Source: Bradyrhizobium genosp. L
GTDB lineage: Bacteria > Pseudomonadota > Alphaproteobacteria > Rhizobiales > Xanthobacteraceae
Direction: 5' to 3'
Length of the DNA: 64,000 nt
Assembly: GCF_015624485.1 (NCBI RefSeq)
Contig: NZ_CP061378.1
Location: forward strand, 186,001 to 250,000
Shown here in pieces: positions 38,500-49,906 of this stretch (position 1 is its first letter; every line of letters starts with the position of its first letter). The notes under the pieces are model-generated. The model was not told the DNA's origin. It searched no databases and worked only from the letters and a program-made list of their open reading frames with translations. The position numbers were made by a program, and so were the translations under genes.

Positions 38500-39294
38500 T
38501 CAGCCCGGCGATGTCCCGGGATAGGTCGTGAAATCGATCTTGAACAGCGCCGGGTCGGGCTTCTGCGTCACGTCGAGATTGTAGACCGCGACCGTGGTGT
38601 CGTAGCCTTGCGGATCGGTGACGGTCCATTGCTTGAGCTTGCCGTCCTTGGCGCCGATCATCAGCATCAGGCGCGAGGTGCCGACCAGCGCCTGCTTCTC
38701 CTCGATCGTGATGCTGACGAACACGTCGTCCGCGGTGACACTGACGACGTTGGTGTCCTTCATCAGGTCGATGCGGTCGGACAGCAGATAGCGCAGCGGC
38801 GTCTGCGACAGCGGATAGATGTCCTGCGTCGCCAGCCTGCGGTCGCGCACGGCCACCGACGAGCCGTCGGCGATGATCTCGACCGGGCTCGGATCGTCAT
38901 ATTCGAAACGCACCTTGCCCGGCTTCTGGATGTAGAAATCGCCCTTGGTCTTGCTGCCGTCGGGCCCGACCTGCACGAAATTGCCGACCAGGGTCTGCAG
39001 CGACGACAAATAGCTCGAGACCTTTGCGGCCTGCGCCTTCTGGTTGGCGTCGAAGGTCTGGAAGATGCTGGCGGGCACGTTGCGGCGCGGATCGGGAATC
39101 ACCGGGTTCGGCTCCGGCTGGGTCGCGCTGGTCGTCGCCGGACCCTTGTCTTGCGCGGCATCCTTCTTCGGTGCGGATTTGGGCGCGGGTTTTACCGGCG
39201 GCGCGTTCTGCGCCGTGGCGGCACCGGCGAGCGCGGCGGAAACGAGGAGTGCCAGTGCGTAACGCGTGCCGCGGTGAGTGAGGTGATTTGCCAT
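38500..39294 (-). CDS. lolA: Outer-membrane lipoprotein carrier LolA
   Basis: A 264-residue periplasmic protein that ferries lipoproteins from LolCDE. A cleavable signal peptide (YALALLVSAALAGAATAQ) is followed by a Pro/Ala/Lys-rich linker. The LolA domain starts near residue 85 (KVSSYLSSLQTLVGNFVQV), with GDFYIQKPGKVRFEYDDPSP typical of the family. No LolB gene is seen, as in alphaproteobacteria generally. It lies about 100 bases downstream of ftsK on the same strand. Confidence 0.93.
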   Translation of the reverse strand: MANHLTHRGTRYALALLVSAALAGAATAQNAPPVKPAPKSAPKKDAAQDKGPATTSATQPEPNPVIPDPRRNVPASIFQTFDANQKAQAAKVSSYLSSLQTLVGNFVQVGPDGSKTKGDFYIQKPGKVRFEYDDPSPVEIIADGSSVAVRDRRLATQDIYPLSQTPLRYLLSDRIDLMKDTNVVSVTADDVFVSITIEEKQALVGTSRLMLMIGAKDGKLKQWTVTDPQGYDTTVAVYNLDVTQKPDPALFKIDFTTYPGTSPG

Positions 39295-39391
39295 CAGATA
39301 TATCAGATCTCTGTTCGACGCTCGTCCCGCTCGATTGAGACTTTATCCCGCCTCTTCCGAGGGAGATATGGTTTTTCCGTGATGATCCGGA

Positions 39392-41878
39392 TCAGAACTG
39401 GCCTTCCTCTTCCGCGACCAGGATCTCGCGCTTACCGGCGTGATTCGCCGGGCCGACGATGCCTTCCAGTTCCATCCGCTCCATCAGCGAGGCGGCGCGG
39501 TTATAGCCGATCTGCAGCCGGCGCTGAATGTAGGAGGTCGAGGCTTTGCGGTCGCGCTTGACGATCGCAACCGCCTGCGTGAACAGATCGCCGCCGCCAT
39601 CGCCACCCATGCCCGTGGCATCGAATACCGCACCGCCATCTTCGTCGGTCGGTTCTTCCGCGGTGACGGCTTCGAGATATTCCGGCTGACCTTGCGTCTT
39701 GAGGTGACGCACCACCTTCTCGACTTCTTCATCCGATGCGAAGGGACCGTGCACGCGGCTGATGCGGCCGCCGCCGGCCATGTAGAGCATGTCGCCCTGG
39801 CCAAGCAGCTGCTCGGCACCCATTTCGCCCAGGATGGTGCGGCTGTCGATCTTCGACGTCACCTGGAAGGCGATGCGGGTCGGGAAGTTCGCCTTGATGG
39901 TGCCGGTGATGACGTCGACCGAGGGACGTTGCGTCGCGAGGATCACGTGGAGTCCGGCGGCGCGCGCCATCTGCGCAAGGCGCTGCACCGCGCCTTCGAT
40001 GTCCTTGCCGGCGACCATCATCAGATCGGCCATCTCGTCGACGATGATCACGATGTAGGGCAGCGGCTCGAGGTCGAGCTTCTCTTCCTCGTAGATCGCC
40101 TTGCCACTCTCCTTGTCGAAGCCGGTGTGCACCGTGCGCGTCAGCTCCTCGCCCTTGCCCTTGGCTTCGACGAGGCGCTGGTTGTAGCCGTCGATGTTGC
40201 GGACGCCGAGCTTGGCCATCCGCTTGTAGCGCTCTTCCATCTCGCGCACGGCCCACTTCAGCGCCACCACCGCCTTCTTCGGATCGGTGACGACCGGCGT
40301 CAGCAGATGCGGGATGCCGTCATAGACGGAAAGTTCGAGCATCTTCGGATCGACCATGATCAGGCGGCACTGATCCGGCCGCAGCCGGTAGACCAGGCTC
40401 AGGATCATGGTGTTGATCGCGACCGATTTGCCGGAGCCGGTGGTGCCGGCGATCAGCATATGCGGCGTGCGGGCAAGGTCGATGATCACGGGGTCGCCGC
40501 CGATGGTCTTGCCGAGACAGAGTGGCAGCTTCGCCACCGATTCGGTGCTCTCCTTGGCGACCAGCAGCTCGCGCAGGTAGACCTTCTCACGATGCGCGTT
40601 CGGCAGCTCGATGCCGATCGCGTTGCGGCCGGCGACTACGGCGACGCGGGCCGACAGCGCGCTCATCGAGCGCGCGATGTCGTCGGACAGGCCGATCACG
40701 CGCGACGATTTGATGCCGGGCGCGGGCTCCAATTCGTACAACGTCACGACCGGGCCGGGATTGGCTTTGACGATCTCGCCGCGCACGCCGAAATCCTGCA
40801 GCACGCCTTCGAGCGAACGCGAATTGGCTTCCAGCTCAGCCTTGTTGAGCGGCTGGCGATCGCTCGCCTTCGGCGCGCTGAGCACGGAGACCGACGGTAG
40901 CTCGAACTTGTCGGAATTCTTCTTCTTCGGTTTCGGCTCGGCCTTCTTGCGCGGGGCGCGGGCGACCGGGGCTTCGTCCTCCTCGTCGTCGTCTTCGTCC
41001 TCGCCGCCGCGGTCGAAGGCCTCGGGCTCGTCTTCGTCGTCGTGATCCTCGCCCGCCGGCGCGATCGAGGGCGCGGCGCGGCCGCCGCCGATATTGGGCT
41101 CCTGGCGCTCGAAGGCGCTCGCGCGGCCCTGCGCTGCGCTCGACACCAGCGATTTGTAGGCGGTGGTGAACAGCCAGCCGAGCCGCGCTTTCGCGCTCAT
41201 TAGCGCGTGGAACAGCCAGCCCAGCGAGACCGAGCCGCGGTCCTTGTCCTCGTCTTCGACGAACGGTTCGTCGTCATCGGCAATCGGCGTCAGTTCGTCG
41301 TCCTGCTCCTCGGCGCCCCAGCCGCAGGCGAACAGGAAGCAAGCCGTCATCGCGATGAACAGCACGAGGCCGAGCACGACGCGATAGATGAAGCCGGGCG
41401 GCCCGAACACGACGGCTGGCGCGCGCACCAGCGCATCGCCGACCACGCCACCGAGCCCGGTCGGCAGCGGCCACGCCGTGTTGTGTGGCCAGCAGCTGGC
41501 AAAGCCCGCCGCGATCACCGTGGTGAGGATCCAGCAGCCGAGCCGCAGTGCCTCGCGGTCGAACGGGCGATGCGTCAGCATCCGCCAGCCCCACACCGCG
41601 ACGGGCAGGATCAGCATGATGGCGCCGAGCCCAAGGATCTGCATTAGGAGGTCGGCGCCGATCGCGCCGGGATAGCCGAGCACGTTGCGGATCGCGCGCG
41701 AGGTGGCGTGGCTGAGCGAGGGATCCTGCACCGACCAGGTCATCATCGCCGCGGCAATGACCCCGGACAGCGCGATCAGGCCGAGCCCGGTGAGTTCGCG
41801 CAAGCGCCGCGCTAGCGCCTCGCGCATGGAGTGCGGCAGATGGCCGACCAGGGGGATGACTCGTTCGATCGCTGGCAT
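39392..41878 (-). CDS. ftsK: DNA translocase FtsK
   Basis: An 828-residue translocase that pumps DNA at the division septum and activates XerCD at dif. I use ATG 41878; the frame is open 30 codons further. Four membrane helices lie at about 30-190, then an acidic linker ([13 protein letters not shown] near 293-305). The motor has Walker A GTTGSGKS at 478-485 and Walker [14 protein letters not shown]. The C-terminal gamma winged helix ends REILVAEEE. The order ftsK-lolA-xth on this strand is conserved. Confidence 0.98.
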   Translation of the reverse strand: MPAIERVIPLVGHLPHSMREALARRLRELTGLGLIALSGVIAAAMMTWSVQDPSLSHATSRAIRNVLGYPGAIGADLLMQILGLGAIMLILPVAVWGWRMLTHRPFDREALRLGCWILTTVIAAGFASCWPHNTAWPLPTGLGGVVGDALVRAPAVVFGPPGFIYRVVLGLVLFIAMTACFLFACGWGAEEQDDELTPIADDDEPFVEDEDKDRGSVSLGWLFHALMSAKARLGWLFTTAYKSLVSSAAQGRASAFERQEPNIGGGRAAPSIAPAGEDHDDEDEPEAFDRGGEDEDDDEEDEAPVARAPRKKAEPKPKKKNSDKFELPSVSVLSAPKASDRQPLNKAELEANSRSLEGVLQDFGVRGEIVKANPGPVVTLYELEPAPGIKSSRVIGLSDDIARSMSALSARVAVVAGRNAIGIELPNAHREKVYLRELLVAKESTESVAKLPLCLGKTIGGDPVIIDLARTPHMLIAGTTGSGKSVAINTMILSLVYRLRPDQCRLIMVDPKMLELSVYDGIPHLLTPVVTDPKKAVVALKWAVREMEERYKRMAKLGVRNIDGYNQRLVEAKGKGEELTRTVHTGFDKESGKAIYEEEKLDLEPLPYIVIIVDEMADLMMVAGKDIEGAVQRLAQMARAAGLHVILATQRPSVDVITGTIKANFPTRIAFQVTSKIDSRTILGEMGAEQLLGQGDMLYMAGGGRISRVHGPFASDEEVEKVVRHLKTQGQPEYLEAVTAEEPTDEDGGAVFDATGMGGDGGGDLFTQAVAIVKRDRKASTSYIQRRLQIGYNRAASLMERMELEGIVGPANHAGKREILVAEEEGQF

Positions 41879-41900
41879 GCTCAATCTTCGCGCTTGCCGA

Positions 41901-43127
41901 TTAACCCAGGGTTTCGACCAGCCGATGCAACGCCTCGGCTGTGGATTCGCTGTCGGAGACGAGCGCAAGGCGGATATAGCCCGCGCCCGGATTGGAACCG
42001 TCGTTCTGCACGCGCGCCAGATAGCTGCCGGGAATCACCCGCACGCCGGCGTCGCGATAGAGCCTGACCGCGGCCTCCTCGTCGCCGCCGCGATCGGAGA
42101 CGTCGAGCCAGACGCAGAAGCCGCCGGCCGGCCGCTTGTAGCCGTAGCGGCTGCCGAGGATCTGGTCGGCGAAATCGAACTTGATGCGATAGAGCCTGCG
42201 ATTCTCCTCGACATGCGCCTCGTCGCTATAGGCGGCAACCGCGACGTGCTGCAGCGGCACCGGCACCTGGGGTGCGGCGACATTGCGCAGCTCGTGGTAG
42301 GCGGCGAGAAACTTCTTGTCGCCGGCAGCAAAGCCGATCCGCATGCCCGGCAGGTTCGAGCGCTTCGACAGCGACTGGAACACGACGACGTTGGCGAAGT
42401 CGGGCCCGGCGTATTTCAGCATGCTGCCCGGCGCCTCGCGGGTGTAGATCTCCGAATAACACTCGTCGCTCAGGATGATGAAGCCGTGGCGGTCGGCGAG
42501 CTGTTTCAGGCGCGCGAAGTAAGCCGGCGTGGCGACCGCGCCTTGCGGATTGGCAGGCGAGGCAATGAAGAAGGCAACGGTGCGCGCCAGCATCGCCTCG
42601 TCGATCGCATCGAGGTCGGGCAGGAAGCCGTTGGCGAGCGTGGTCGGCAGATAGATCTGCTCGCAGCCGGCGGCGCGGGCGCCGGCGCCATAGGCGGGAT
42701 AGAACGGATTCGGCATCAGGATCGCCGGCCGCCCCTTGCGCGGGGCGACGTAGCGGGCGGCCGCGATCGCGGCGAATACCAGCCCCTCGCGGCTGCCGTT
42801 GAGCACCAGGATCTCGCTCTCCGGATCGACCGGCCGCGGCAGGTGGAATCGGTGTCCGAGCCAGGTCGCGACCGCACGACGGAACGGCTCGATGCCCTTG
42901 GCGATCGGATAGCGGCCGAAATCGGCGGTGTGCTTGGCCAGCACCGGCCCGACGAAATCAGGCACCGGATGCTGGGGTTCACCCAAGGACAGCGTAATCA
43001 ATGGCTTAGCCGGCTGATACGGCGCCAGCAGCTCGGTCGTGCGCAGGAACGGGGAACGCTCGGCCTGCCCGGCGGATGCGACATTGCCGGCGCCCTGCGC
43101 CACGCCGGATGAGGCGGTCATTGCCAT
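41901..43127 (-). CDS. Class I/II PLP-dependent aminotransferase (DapC-like)
   Basis: A 408-residue fold-type I aminotransferase. The PLP lysine is Lys255 in [17 protein letters not shown], with Asn193 in SPANPQG and Asp221 in [22 protein letters not shown] and the [20 protein letters not shown] region resemble succinyldiaminopimelate aminotransferases, so a role in lysine and peptidoglycan synthesis is possible. Other amino acids cannot be excluded. It is 22 bases upstream of ftsK. ATG 43127 and ATG 43121 are both possible starts. Confidence 0.9.
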   Translation of the reverse strand: MAMTASSGVAQGAGNVASAGQAERSPFLRTTELLAPYQPAKPLITLSLGEPQHPVPDFVGPVLAKHTADFGRYPIAKGIEPFRRAVATWLGHRFHLPRPVDPESEILVLNGSREGLVFAAIAAARYVAPRKGRPAILMPNPFYPAYGAGARAAGCEQIYLPTTLANGFLPDLDAIDEAMLARTVAFFIASPANPQGAVATPAYFARLKQLADRHGFIILSDECYSEIYTREAPGSMLKYAGPDFANVVVFQSLSKRSNLPGMRIGFAAGDKKFLAAYHELRNVAAPQVPVPLQHVAVAAYSDEAHVEENRRLYRIKFDFADQILGSRYGYKRPAGGFCVWLDVSDRGGDEEAAVRLYRDAGVRVIPGSYLARVQNDGSNPGAGYIRLALVSDSESTAEALHRLVETLG

Positions 43128-43358
43128 GTTCGAGATGCCAGCACTTTCACTGCGGTCGGGGTGGGAGAGCCGAACCGTAAACCGATCAAATCACCATAGA
43201 TAGGGCGAGGTTAAGACGCGATTAACCATCGAGGGTGGGGCGGCTCGGCGGACGCCAGGAGGCTATTTTACCGGCCACGACGTGGATCGCGGTCACCGCC
43301 GCGCCGCAATGTTCCCGATCTTGATCCCGAAAACCATTGCAACCGGGTGGAGACATCA

Positions 43359-44195
43359 ATGACTGCGATCGGTCGGCCGTTTTGGGCGATGCTTGTGGTG
43401 CTGCCATTGCTGGCCGCGTGCTCGCCTGCGCCGAACAATGCGGTTCAAGGCAATTCCGTTCAGTACGATCTGCCGATGATGGCGTCGGCAAGGCAGGCCG
43501 ATGCGTCGCCGCGGCAGTTGACGGCGATCACGCATCGCTACACGCTCCGGGTCCCCAGCGCTGACCTCGAAGCGATCCAGCAGAAGCATTTGGCTGAATG
43601 CGCCAAGTTCGGCTGCACGATCCTCAGCACATCGATCGACCGCGCCAACGAAGGCCGGATCAGCGCCCGCACGTCGCTGCGCATCAAGCCGGAAGCCTTT
43701 GAGGCCCTTGCCGCCGTGCTCGCCGCACCGCCCGCGCGCGTCATCATGCATGCGCAATCGGCGGAAGACCTGACGATGCCCATCGTCGATACCGAACGGC
43801 GGCTCGAGACCAAAACCATGTTACGCGACCGCCTCACGGCGATGCTGCGCGACCAGACCACCAAGACGGCGGCCGACCTCATCACGATCGAGAAGGAGTT
43901 GGCGCAGGCGCAAAGCGACATAGAGGCCATCACGGCCCAGCGCGACGCCATACGTACCCGCACCGATACGATACGGGTCGAAATTTCCTATTTCGGTGTC
44001 ACCGGGCTGGTCGGCGGCGCCGACCTGTCGCCGATCACCCAGGCGTTCAGCACCATCAGCCAGACAGCGGCGAACTCCGCCGCCTGGCTGATTTCGTTCC
44101 TCGCGGCCGCGGTGCCCTGGCTACCGGTGATCGCGCTGGTCTGGTGGCTTGCACGCCGCGGCCTGCGGCGGTGGAGGTCGCGCGCGGCGCCGTAG
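43359..44195 (+). CDS. DUF4349 lipoprotein
   Basis: A 278-residue protein from ATG 43359, with GGAG seven bases upstream; a GTG four codons earlier is also open. The signal peptide ends in LLAAC (lipobox, lipidated Cys). The central part has a long helical region around residues 140-215 (IEKELAQAQSDIEAITAQRD) that fits a coiled coil, and a C-terminal membrane helix (WLPVIALVWWLA) with a basic tail. The pattern matches DUF4349. Function unknown. It converges with the GFA gene. Confidence 0.82.
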   Translation: MTAIGRPFWAMLVVLPLLAACSPAPNNAVQGNSVQYDLPMMASARQADASPRQLTAITHRYTLRVPSADLEAIQQKHLAECAKFGCTILSTSIDRANEGRISARTSLRIKPEAFEALAAVLAAPPARVIMHAQSAEDLTMPIVDTERRLETKTMLRDRLTAMLRDQTTKTAADLITIEKELAQAQSDIEAITAQRDAIRTRTDTIRVEISYFGVTGLVGGADLSPITQAFSTISQTAANSAAWLISFLAAAVPWLPVIALVWWLARRGLRRWRSRAAP

Positions 44196-44211
44196 CCTGG
44201 CCATGACGACC

Positions 44212-44616
44212 TCAATGCGCCGGCAGCTTCTCGAACGACGGCTTGCCGTCGGGCAGATGATGGAAGGTCTGCTTGTCGCAGGTGTAGATCGTCAGCTGCG
44301 GGGTGAACACACTGGGGTCGTCGAAGGTGCCGACCTTCAGGATGGTGGCGGGCAGGCCCGGCACCTTGGTCACCAGATGCGTGCCGCATTCCGGGCAGAA
44401 CTCGCGGGTGACGGCGCGCTCGAGATCGGTGCGGGCGAACTGCTTCGGCTCGCTTGCGGTGTATCTGAAGCCCGCGACCGGCATCGCCATGAACAGGTTC
44501 GGTCCGCCGCCGGTGATGTACTGGCATTCGCGGCACAGGCACTGCGCCGCCATCATCGGTTCGCCCTCGGCCTGGTAGCGCACCTTGCCGCAATAGCATC
44601 CGCCTTCGACCTTCAT
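44212..44616 (-). CDS. GFA/CENP-V family zinc protein
   Basis: A 134-residue protein from ATG 44616. Zinc-binding Cys sets are seen in GGCYCGKVRYQ, CLCRECQY and FCPECGTHL. The family includes glutathione-dependent formaldehyde-activating enzymes, but most members have unproven activities. It lies between the DUF4349 gene (convergent) and the amtB1 operon terminator. Confidence 0.88.
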   Translation of the reverse strand: MKVEGGCYCGKVRYQAEGEPMMAAQCLCRECQYITGGGPNLFMAMPVAGFRYTASEPKQFARTDLERAVTREFCPECGTHLVTKVPGLPATILKVGTFDDPSVFTPQLTIYTCDKQTFHHLPDGKPSFEKLPAH

Positions 44617-44692
44617 GACGTCCTCCCGGTTTTGTTGATTTGGCTGTCGTTCTACGATGGCAGGCCTTTCCGATATTATTTTCTCAAGCGGA

Positions 44693-44729
44693 GAAAAAAG
44701 AAAGGGGCTCCAACTTGCGCTGGAGCCCC
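44693..44729 (-). terminator. Intrinsic terminator of the glnK-amtB operon
   Basis: On the minus strand GGGGCTCCA (44729-44721) pairs perfectly with TGGAGCCCC (44712-44704) and is followed by a T-rich run (44703-44693). It lies 83 bases past the amtB1 stop. Confidence 0.88.
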
Positions 44730-44811
44730 TCAACGGTCCGGGCATTGCCGGGTATGTGCCCGGGCCGTAGTTCTGGACCTGGCGCCGGAGGGCGCCAAGT
44801 CCCGGGAGAAC

Positions 44812-46260
44812 TCACATGTTGTAGGCGCGCTCGGTATGCTCGGTGATGTCGAGGCCTTCACGCTCGGTCTCGACATTGGCGCGCAGGCCGACGATCACGT
44901 CGACGATCTTGTAGAGGATCGCCGAACCGATGCCGGACCACACCAGCGTGGTGCAGACGCCCCAGCACTGCGAGATCATCTGCGCCGCGAAGTCGTAGTC
45001 GGCGACCTTCGGCGGGATCGCAGTGTAGTCGATGATGCCCGCACCGCCGAGTGCCGGGTTGACCAGGATGCCGGTGCCGAGCGCGCCGATGATGCCGCCG
45101 ACGCAGTGGACGCCGAACACGTCGAGCGAGTCGTCATAGCCGAGCGCGTTCTTCACGACGGTGCAGAAGAACAGGCAGACCACGCCGACCACGAGGCCGA
45201 GCACGATGGCGCCCATCGGACCGGAGTATCCGGCCGCCGGCGTCACCGCGACGAGGCCCGCGACCGCACCCGAGAGCGCGCCGAGCAGCGAGGGATGGCC
45301 CTTGATGATCCACTCCGCGAACATCCAGGCCAGCGCCGCCGCGGCGGTCGCCACGAAGGAGTTGGTCATGGCGAGCGCGGCGCCGCCATTGGCTTCGAGG
45401 TTGGAGCCGGCGTTGAAGCCGAACCAGCCGACCCAGAGCAGCGAGGCGCCGATCATGGTCATGGTCAGCGAGTGCGGAGCCATCAGCTCCTTGCCGTAGC
45501 CGGTGCGCTTGCCGATCAGGAGCGCGCCGACCAGGCCGGCGATGCCGGCGTTGATGTGCACGACGGTGCCGCCGGCGAAGTCGATGGCGCCCTTCTTGAA
45601 GATCCAGCCGGCGTCGGCGTTGATCTCGTCGAGCTTGGCCTGCGCCGCGGTCTTGGCCGCGCCGTCAGCCGCAGCGGCGAGCGCCTTGGCGGCATCCTGG
45701 ATCGCGTCCGGGCCCGGCCAGTACCAGACCATGTGCGCGATCGGGAAGTAGATCAGCGTGACCCAGAGCGGGATGAACAGCGCGATCGCCGCGAACTTCA
45801 TGCGCTCGGCAAAGGCGCCGACGATCAGGGCGGGGGTGATCGCCGCGAAGGTCATCTGGAAGCACATATAGACCAGCTCGGAGATGTTGGCGTCGACCGA
45901 GAAGGTCGCCGCCTTCGAGTCCGTCGTGATGCCCATCAGGAAGGCCTTGGAGAAGCCGCCGATGAAGTCGGAGCCGCCGGTGAAGGCGAGGCTGTAGCCG
46001 TAGAGGGCCCACAGCACGGTGACCATGCAGACGGTGTAGAACACCTGCGCCAGCACCGAGAGCATGTTCTTGGAACGGACCAGGCCGCCATAGAACAGCG
46101 CGAGGCCGGGGATCGTCATCAGCAGAACCAGCACCGTCGAGGTCAGCATCCAGGCGTTGTCGCCCTTGTTGACGGTAGGTTCGGCGTAGGCTGCGTTCGC
46201 GGCGAACATGCCGATTGCGAGGGCCGCCAGTCCCGCGCCGTAGGGACGCTTGAACGTCAT
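44812..46260 (-). CDS. amtB: Ammonium transporter AmtB (copy 1)
   Basis: A 482-residue Amt channel. An N-terminal signal peptide (about 26 residues, ending NAAYA) is followed by 11 membrane helices. The twin-His pore segments are FPIAHMVWYW and DVFGVHCVGG. Relative to AmtB2 it has an extra Ala/Asp-rich loop of about 35 residues at 184-221 (AKALAAAADGAAKTAAQ). It is paired with glnK1, 41 bases upstream, so PII can block it when nitrogen is sufficient. Transcription ends at a strong terminator. Confidence 0.97.
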   Translation of the reverse strand: MTFKRPYGAGLAALAIGMFAANAAYAEPTVNKGDNAWMLTSTVLVLLMTIPGLALFYGGLVRSKNMLSVLAQVFYTVCMVTVLWALYGYSLAFTGGSDFIGGFSKAFLMGITTDSKAATFSVDANISELVYMCFQMTFAAITPALIVGAFAERMKFAAIALFIPLWVTLIYFPIAHMVWYWPGPDAIQDAAKALAAAADGAAKTAAQAKLDEINADAGWIFKKGAIDFAGGTVVHINAGIAGLVGALLIGKRTGYGKELMAPHSLTMTMIGASLLWVGWFGFNAGSNLEANGGAALAMTNSFVATAAAALAWMFAEWIIKGHPSLLGALSGAVAGLVAVTPAAGYSGPMGAIVLGLVVGVVCLFFCTVVKNALGYDDSLDVFGVHCVGGIIGALGTGILVNPALGGAGIIDYTAIPPKVADYDFAAQMISQCWGVCTTLVWSGIGSAILYKIVDVIVGLRANVETEREGLDITEHTERAYNM

Positions 46261-46301
46261 GTTATTTTACTCCTGAGGTCTCTTTAGGTTTGAGCGCGAA
46301 A

Positions 46302-46992
<691 letters not shown>

Positions 46993-48309
46993 TTACTGCA
47001 GCGCCTCGCCGTGCTGCGAGATGTCGAGGCCCTCGAGTTCCTGCTGCAACGAAACCCGCAGCGGCACGAAGACGCTGACCAGCTTGAGCAGCACGAAGGT
47101 CACGCCGCCGCACCAGACCAGCGTGACGGCGACGCCGTAGAACTGGATCAGAAGCTGCTTCGGGTTGCCTTCGAGCAGGCCCGAGGTGCCGCCGATCGCG
47201 GCGGCCGCAAAAATGCCGGCGAGCAGCGTGCCGGTCATGCCGCCGATGCCGTGCACGCCGAACACGTCGAGCGAGTCGTCATATTTGAAGCGATGCTTCA
47301 GCCAGGTGCAGGCCCAGTAGCAGACCAGGCCGGCGATGATGCCGATGATGACGCCGTGCCACGGCGCGACATAGCCGGATGCCGGCGTGATGGTGCCGAG
47401 GCCGGCGACCGCGCCCGAGATCATGCCGAGCACCGACGGCTTGCGGCGCTTGGCCCATTCGATCGCGCCCCAGGTCAGCGCACCCGCGCATGCGGCCAGA
47501 TGGGTGGCGATGATCGCCATCACCGCACGCGAATTGGCTGCCAGCGCCGAGCCGCCGTTGAAGCCGAACCAGCCGACCCACAGCAGCCCGGTGCCGACCA
47601 CGGCGAGCGACAGGTCGAACGGCGACAGGTTGTCGCTGCCATAGCCGTGGCGATTGCCCATCACCTTGGCGGCGACCAGGCCGCTGACGCCGGCAGAGAG
47701 ATGCACGACGAGGCCGCCGGCGAAATCCAGCACGCCGAGCTGGCCGAGGAAGCCGCCGCCCCAAACCCAATGCGCCAACGGCACATAGCCGAACACGAAC
47801 CAGCCGATCGAGAACAAGAGATAGGCGGAGAACCGCATGCGGTCGGCGACCGAGCCCGCCACCAGCGCCACCGTGATGATCGCGAACGTCATCTGGTACA
47901 GCATGAACAGCGCTTCGGGGATGGTCTTGGCGAGCGGGTTGACGCTGTCCGTCGTCATGCCCGCCAGGAACCAGCGGTCGAACCCGCCGAGCCAGGGACC
48001 GTCGCCGACGAAGCTCAGCGAATAGCCGAAGGTGACCCAGAGGATCGAGATGATGGCGACCGCGGAGAGGCTCTGCGCCATCGTCGCCAGCACGTTCTTC
48101 TTGCGCACCATGCCGGAGTAGAACAGCGCCAGCCCGGGGATCGTCATCATCAGCACCAGCGCGGTGGCGACGATCATCCAGGCGGTGTCGGCGGTGTTGA
48201 TGCTACCCGAGTCCTGCGCGAAAGCCGGCTGACCCAGCGCGAACAGCATTGCAGCAGTGATCGGCGCAGCCAATAGCGCTGCGCGAAGAGCTCGTGCCCC
48301 CATCGTCAT
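46993..48309 (-). CDS. amtB: Ammonium transporter AmtB (copy 2)
   Basis: A 438-residue Amt channel with N-terminal signal peptide and 11 helices. The His pair is in VPLAHWVWGGGF and DVFGVHGIGG. It has the short pre-helix loop, unlike copy 1. It lies 68 bases after glnK2, so the pair could be one operon, and it may be read through into glnK1-amtB1. Confidence 0.96.
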   Translation of the reverse strand: MTMGARALRAALLAAPITAAMLFALGQPAFAQDSGSINTADTAWMIVATALVLMMTIPGLALFYSGMVRKKNVLATMAQSLSAVAIISILWVTFGYSLSFVGDGPWLGGFDRWFLAGMTTDSVNPLAKTIPEALFMLYQMTFAIITVALVAGSVADRMRFSAYLLFSIGWFVFGYVPLAHWVWGGGFLGQLGVLDFAGGLVVHLSAGVSGLVAAKVMGNRHGYGSDNLSPFDLSLAVVGTGLLWVGWFGFNGGSALAANSRAVMAIIATHLAACAGALTWGAIEWAKRRKPSVLGMISGAVAGLGTITPASGYVAPWHGVIIGIIAGLVCYWACTWLKHRFKYDDSLDVFGVHGIGGMTGTLLAGIFAAAAIGGTSGLLEGNPKQLLIQFYGVAVTLVWCGGVTFVLLKLVSVFVPLRVSLQQELEGLDISQHGEALQ

Positions 48310-48377
48310 TCCCCGGCGTGTTGTCGTGTGGGTCGCGCCCGGCCTCGTTGCCGGCGGCGATTCGCGAATTGAAGTGT

Positions 48378-48716
48378 TCAGAGCGCGTCGCGGTCGGTCT
48401 CGCCGGTGCGGATGCGCAAGGCGTGGTCGATCGGCGTAACGAAGATCTTGCCGTCGCCGATCTGGCCGGTGCGCGCGTGCTGGGTGATGACCGCGACCGC
48501 CCGGTCGGCGACGTCGGAATCGACGGCGATCTCGATCCGCAGCTTCGGCAGGAAGTTCACGACATATTCGGCGCCGCGATAGATCTCGGTGTGGCCCTTC
48601 TGGCGGCCATAGCCCTTGACCTCGGTCACCGTCATGCCGTGGACGCCGATCGCGGTCAGCGCCTGGCGCACCTCATCGAGCTTGAACGGTTTGATGATCG
48701 CGACGACGAGTTTCAT
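48378..48716 (-). CDS. glnK: Nitrogen regulatory protein PII (copy 2)
   Basis: A 112-residue PII protein, very similar to the first copy over its whole length. Tyr51 in TEIYRGAEY is conserved. It most likely controls AmtB2. Its 5' gap to the divergent DUF898 gene is 287 bases, but no clear sigma-54 site for this direction was found. Confidence 0.96.
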   Translation of the reverse strand: MKLVVAIIKPFKLDEVRQALTAIGVHGMTVTEVKGYGRQKGHTEIYRGAEYVVNFLPKLRIEIAVDSDVADRAVAVITQHARTGQIGDGKIFVTPIDHALRIRTGETDRDAL

Positions 48717-49003
48717 GGTTCAGGCCTTCATTTCCTTGAGGTATTTCCGCGTGCGCCCGCGTCACGAGCAGGCTGGCTGCCGCCCCGCAGCCGCCATTCC
48801 GCGTTCGCTAAATCTGGCATCTTTCTGGGCAAATGGCACAAAAAAGTTGCAGGTTGAAGCGGAAAACATGCGCAGCGGGTGAGCCCCCTCCCTATACGGA
48901 ACGAAAAGCCTCGGCCAGAATGCGGTTTTCCCACCCGGCCAGCGGCCCCGCTGGCTCGTTTTCGCCACCGTCCGCGTGGCGCGCGTGCCCAGAGGAAACA
49001 AAA

Positions 49004-49903
49004 ATGTCGAACCGAAACTGGTTTTATGCATCCGAAGGCCAGCAGAAGGGGCCCCTGCCGGAGGGCCAACTCCGCGACCTGATCGCTCGCGGCATGGTGC
49101 GATCAGACACGCTGGTGTGGACCGAGGGCATGGCGGGCTGGCAGAAGGCCGGCGAGATTCCCGGCCTCGTCCCCAGCGCAGGCGCGCCGCCGGTTTTTCC
49201 GCCGCAGGCCGCAGGCGGGCCGCCACAGGTAGTGGCCTCCGGAAGCTATAGCGGCGGGCCGCTGTCGATCGATTTCGGTATCTGGGACTTCACCTGGCGC
49301 AGCATCGTGTTTGCGATCGCGAGCTGCTTCGTCATTCCGCTGCCTTGGATGCTGGTCTGGTATCTCAAATGGCTGATCCCGCACGTGCGCGTGCCCGGGC
49401 GGCCGAACCTCAGCTTCGAGGGCACCGCGATGACGGTCGTGCCTTGGTTCTTCGGCGCGATCGTGCTGTTCGTCGTAGTGCGGCTGCTCGATATCCAGGT
49501 GCTCAACATCCTGGTCTTCCTGGCCGAGATCGCGCTGTACTGGCTGTTCTTCAAATGGGTGATCGCGAACCTCGCGTCTAACGGGCAGCCGCTCGGCTTG
49601 AGTTTCGTCGGCACGCCGTGGGCGCTGCTGGGCTGGACCCTGTTGTCCGTCGTCTCATTCATCACGATCATCGGCTGGGCGTGGGTCTACGCCGCCGCGA
49701 CCCGATGGTTCTGCCGCAACATCGAGGGCACGCGGCATGAGGTGATCTTTAACGGCAGCGGATTGGAGCTGCTTTGGCGTGCGATCGTCGCCGCGATCGC
49801 CGCCGCCTTCATCATCCCGATCCCGTGGGTCTATCGCTGGCTGTGGCAGTGGTTTGCGTCGCAGACCGTGCTGGTCGAGCGCGGTTCGCAGCCGGGCGTG
49901 TAA
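49004..49903 (+). CDS. GYF_2 and DUF898-like membrane protein
   Basis: A 299-residue protein from ATG 49004 (AGAGGA upstream). The N-terminus NWFYASEGQQKGPLPEGQL is the GYF_2 (DUF4339) domain, residues about 3-55, followed by a short linker and then six or so hydrophobic helices. The membrane part has repeated WDFTWRSIVFAIASCFVIP and ELLWRAIVAAIAAAFIIPIP, consistent with a DUF898-like internal duplication. Function unknown. It converges with tesB, with three bases between stops. Confidence 0.82.
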   Translation: MSNRNWFYASEGQQKGPLPEGQLRDLIARGMVRSDTLVWTEGMAGWQKAGEIPGLVPSAGAPPVFPPQAAGGPPQVVASGSYSGGPLSIDFGIWDFTWRSIVFAIASCFVIPLPWMLVWYLKWLIPHVRVPGRPNLSFEGTAMTVVPWFFGAIVLFVVVRLLDIQVLNILVFLAEIALYWLFFKWVIANLASNGQPLGLSFVGTPWALLGWTLLSVVSFITIIGWAWVYAAATRWFCRNIEGTRHEVIFNGSGLELLWRAIVAAIAAAFIIPIPWVYRWLWQWFASQTVLVERGSQPGV

Positions 49904-49906
49904 GCC

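Noticed and set aside
39440..40900. A 486-codon plus-strand frame within ftsK
   Set aside because: It is the antisense of the FtsK motor domain and has the usual His/Arg-rich shadow composition.
44149..46287. A 712-codon plus-strand frame across GFA and amtB1
   Set aside because: The composition is a His/Asp/Arg-rich mirror of the Amt codons, and two well-supported genes lie on the other strand.
48834..48851. TGGCACA...TTGCA upstream of the DUF898 gene as a sigma-54 promoter
   Set aside because: The GG-to-GC distance is two bases too long for sigma-54.
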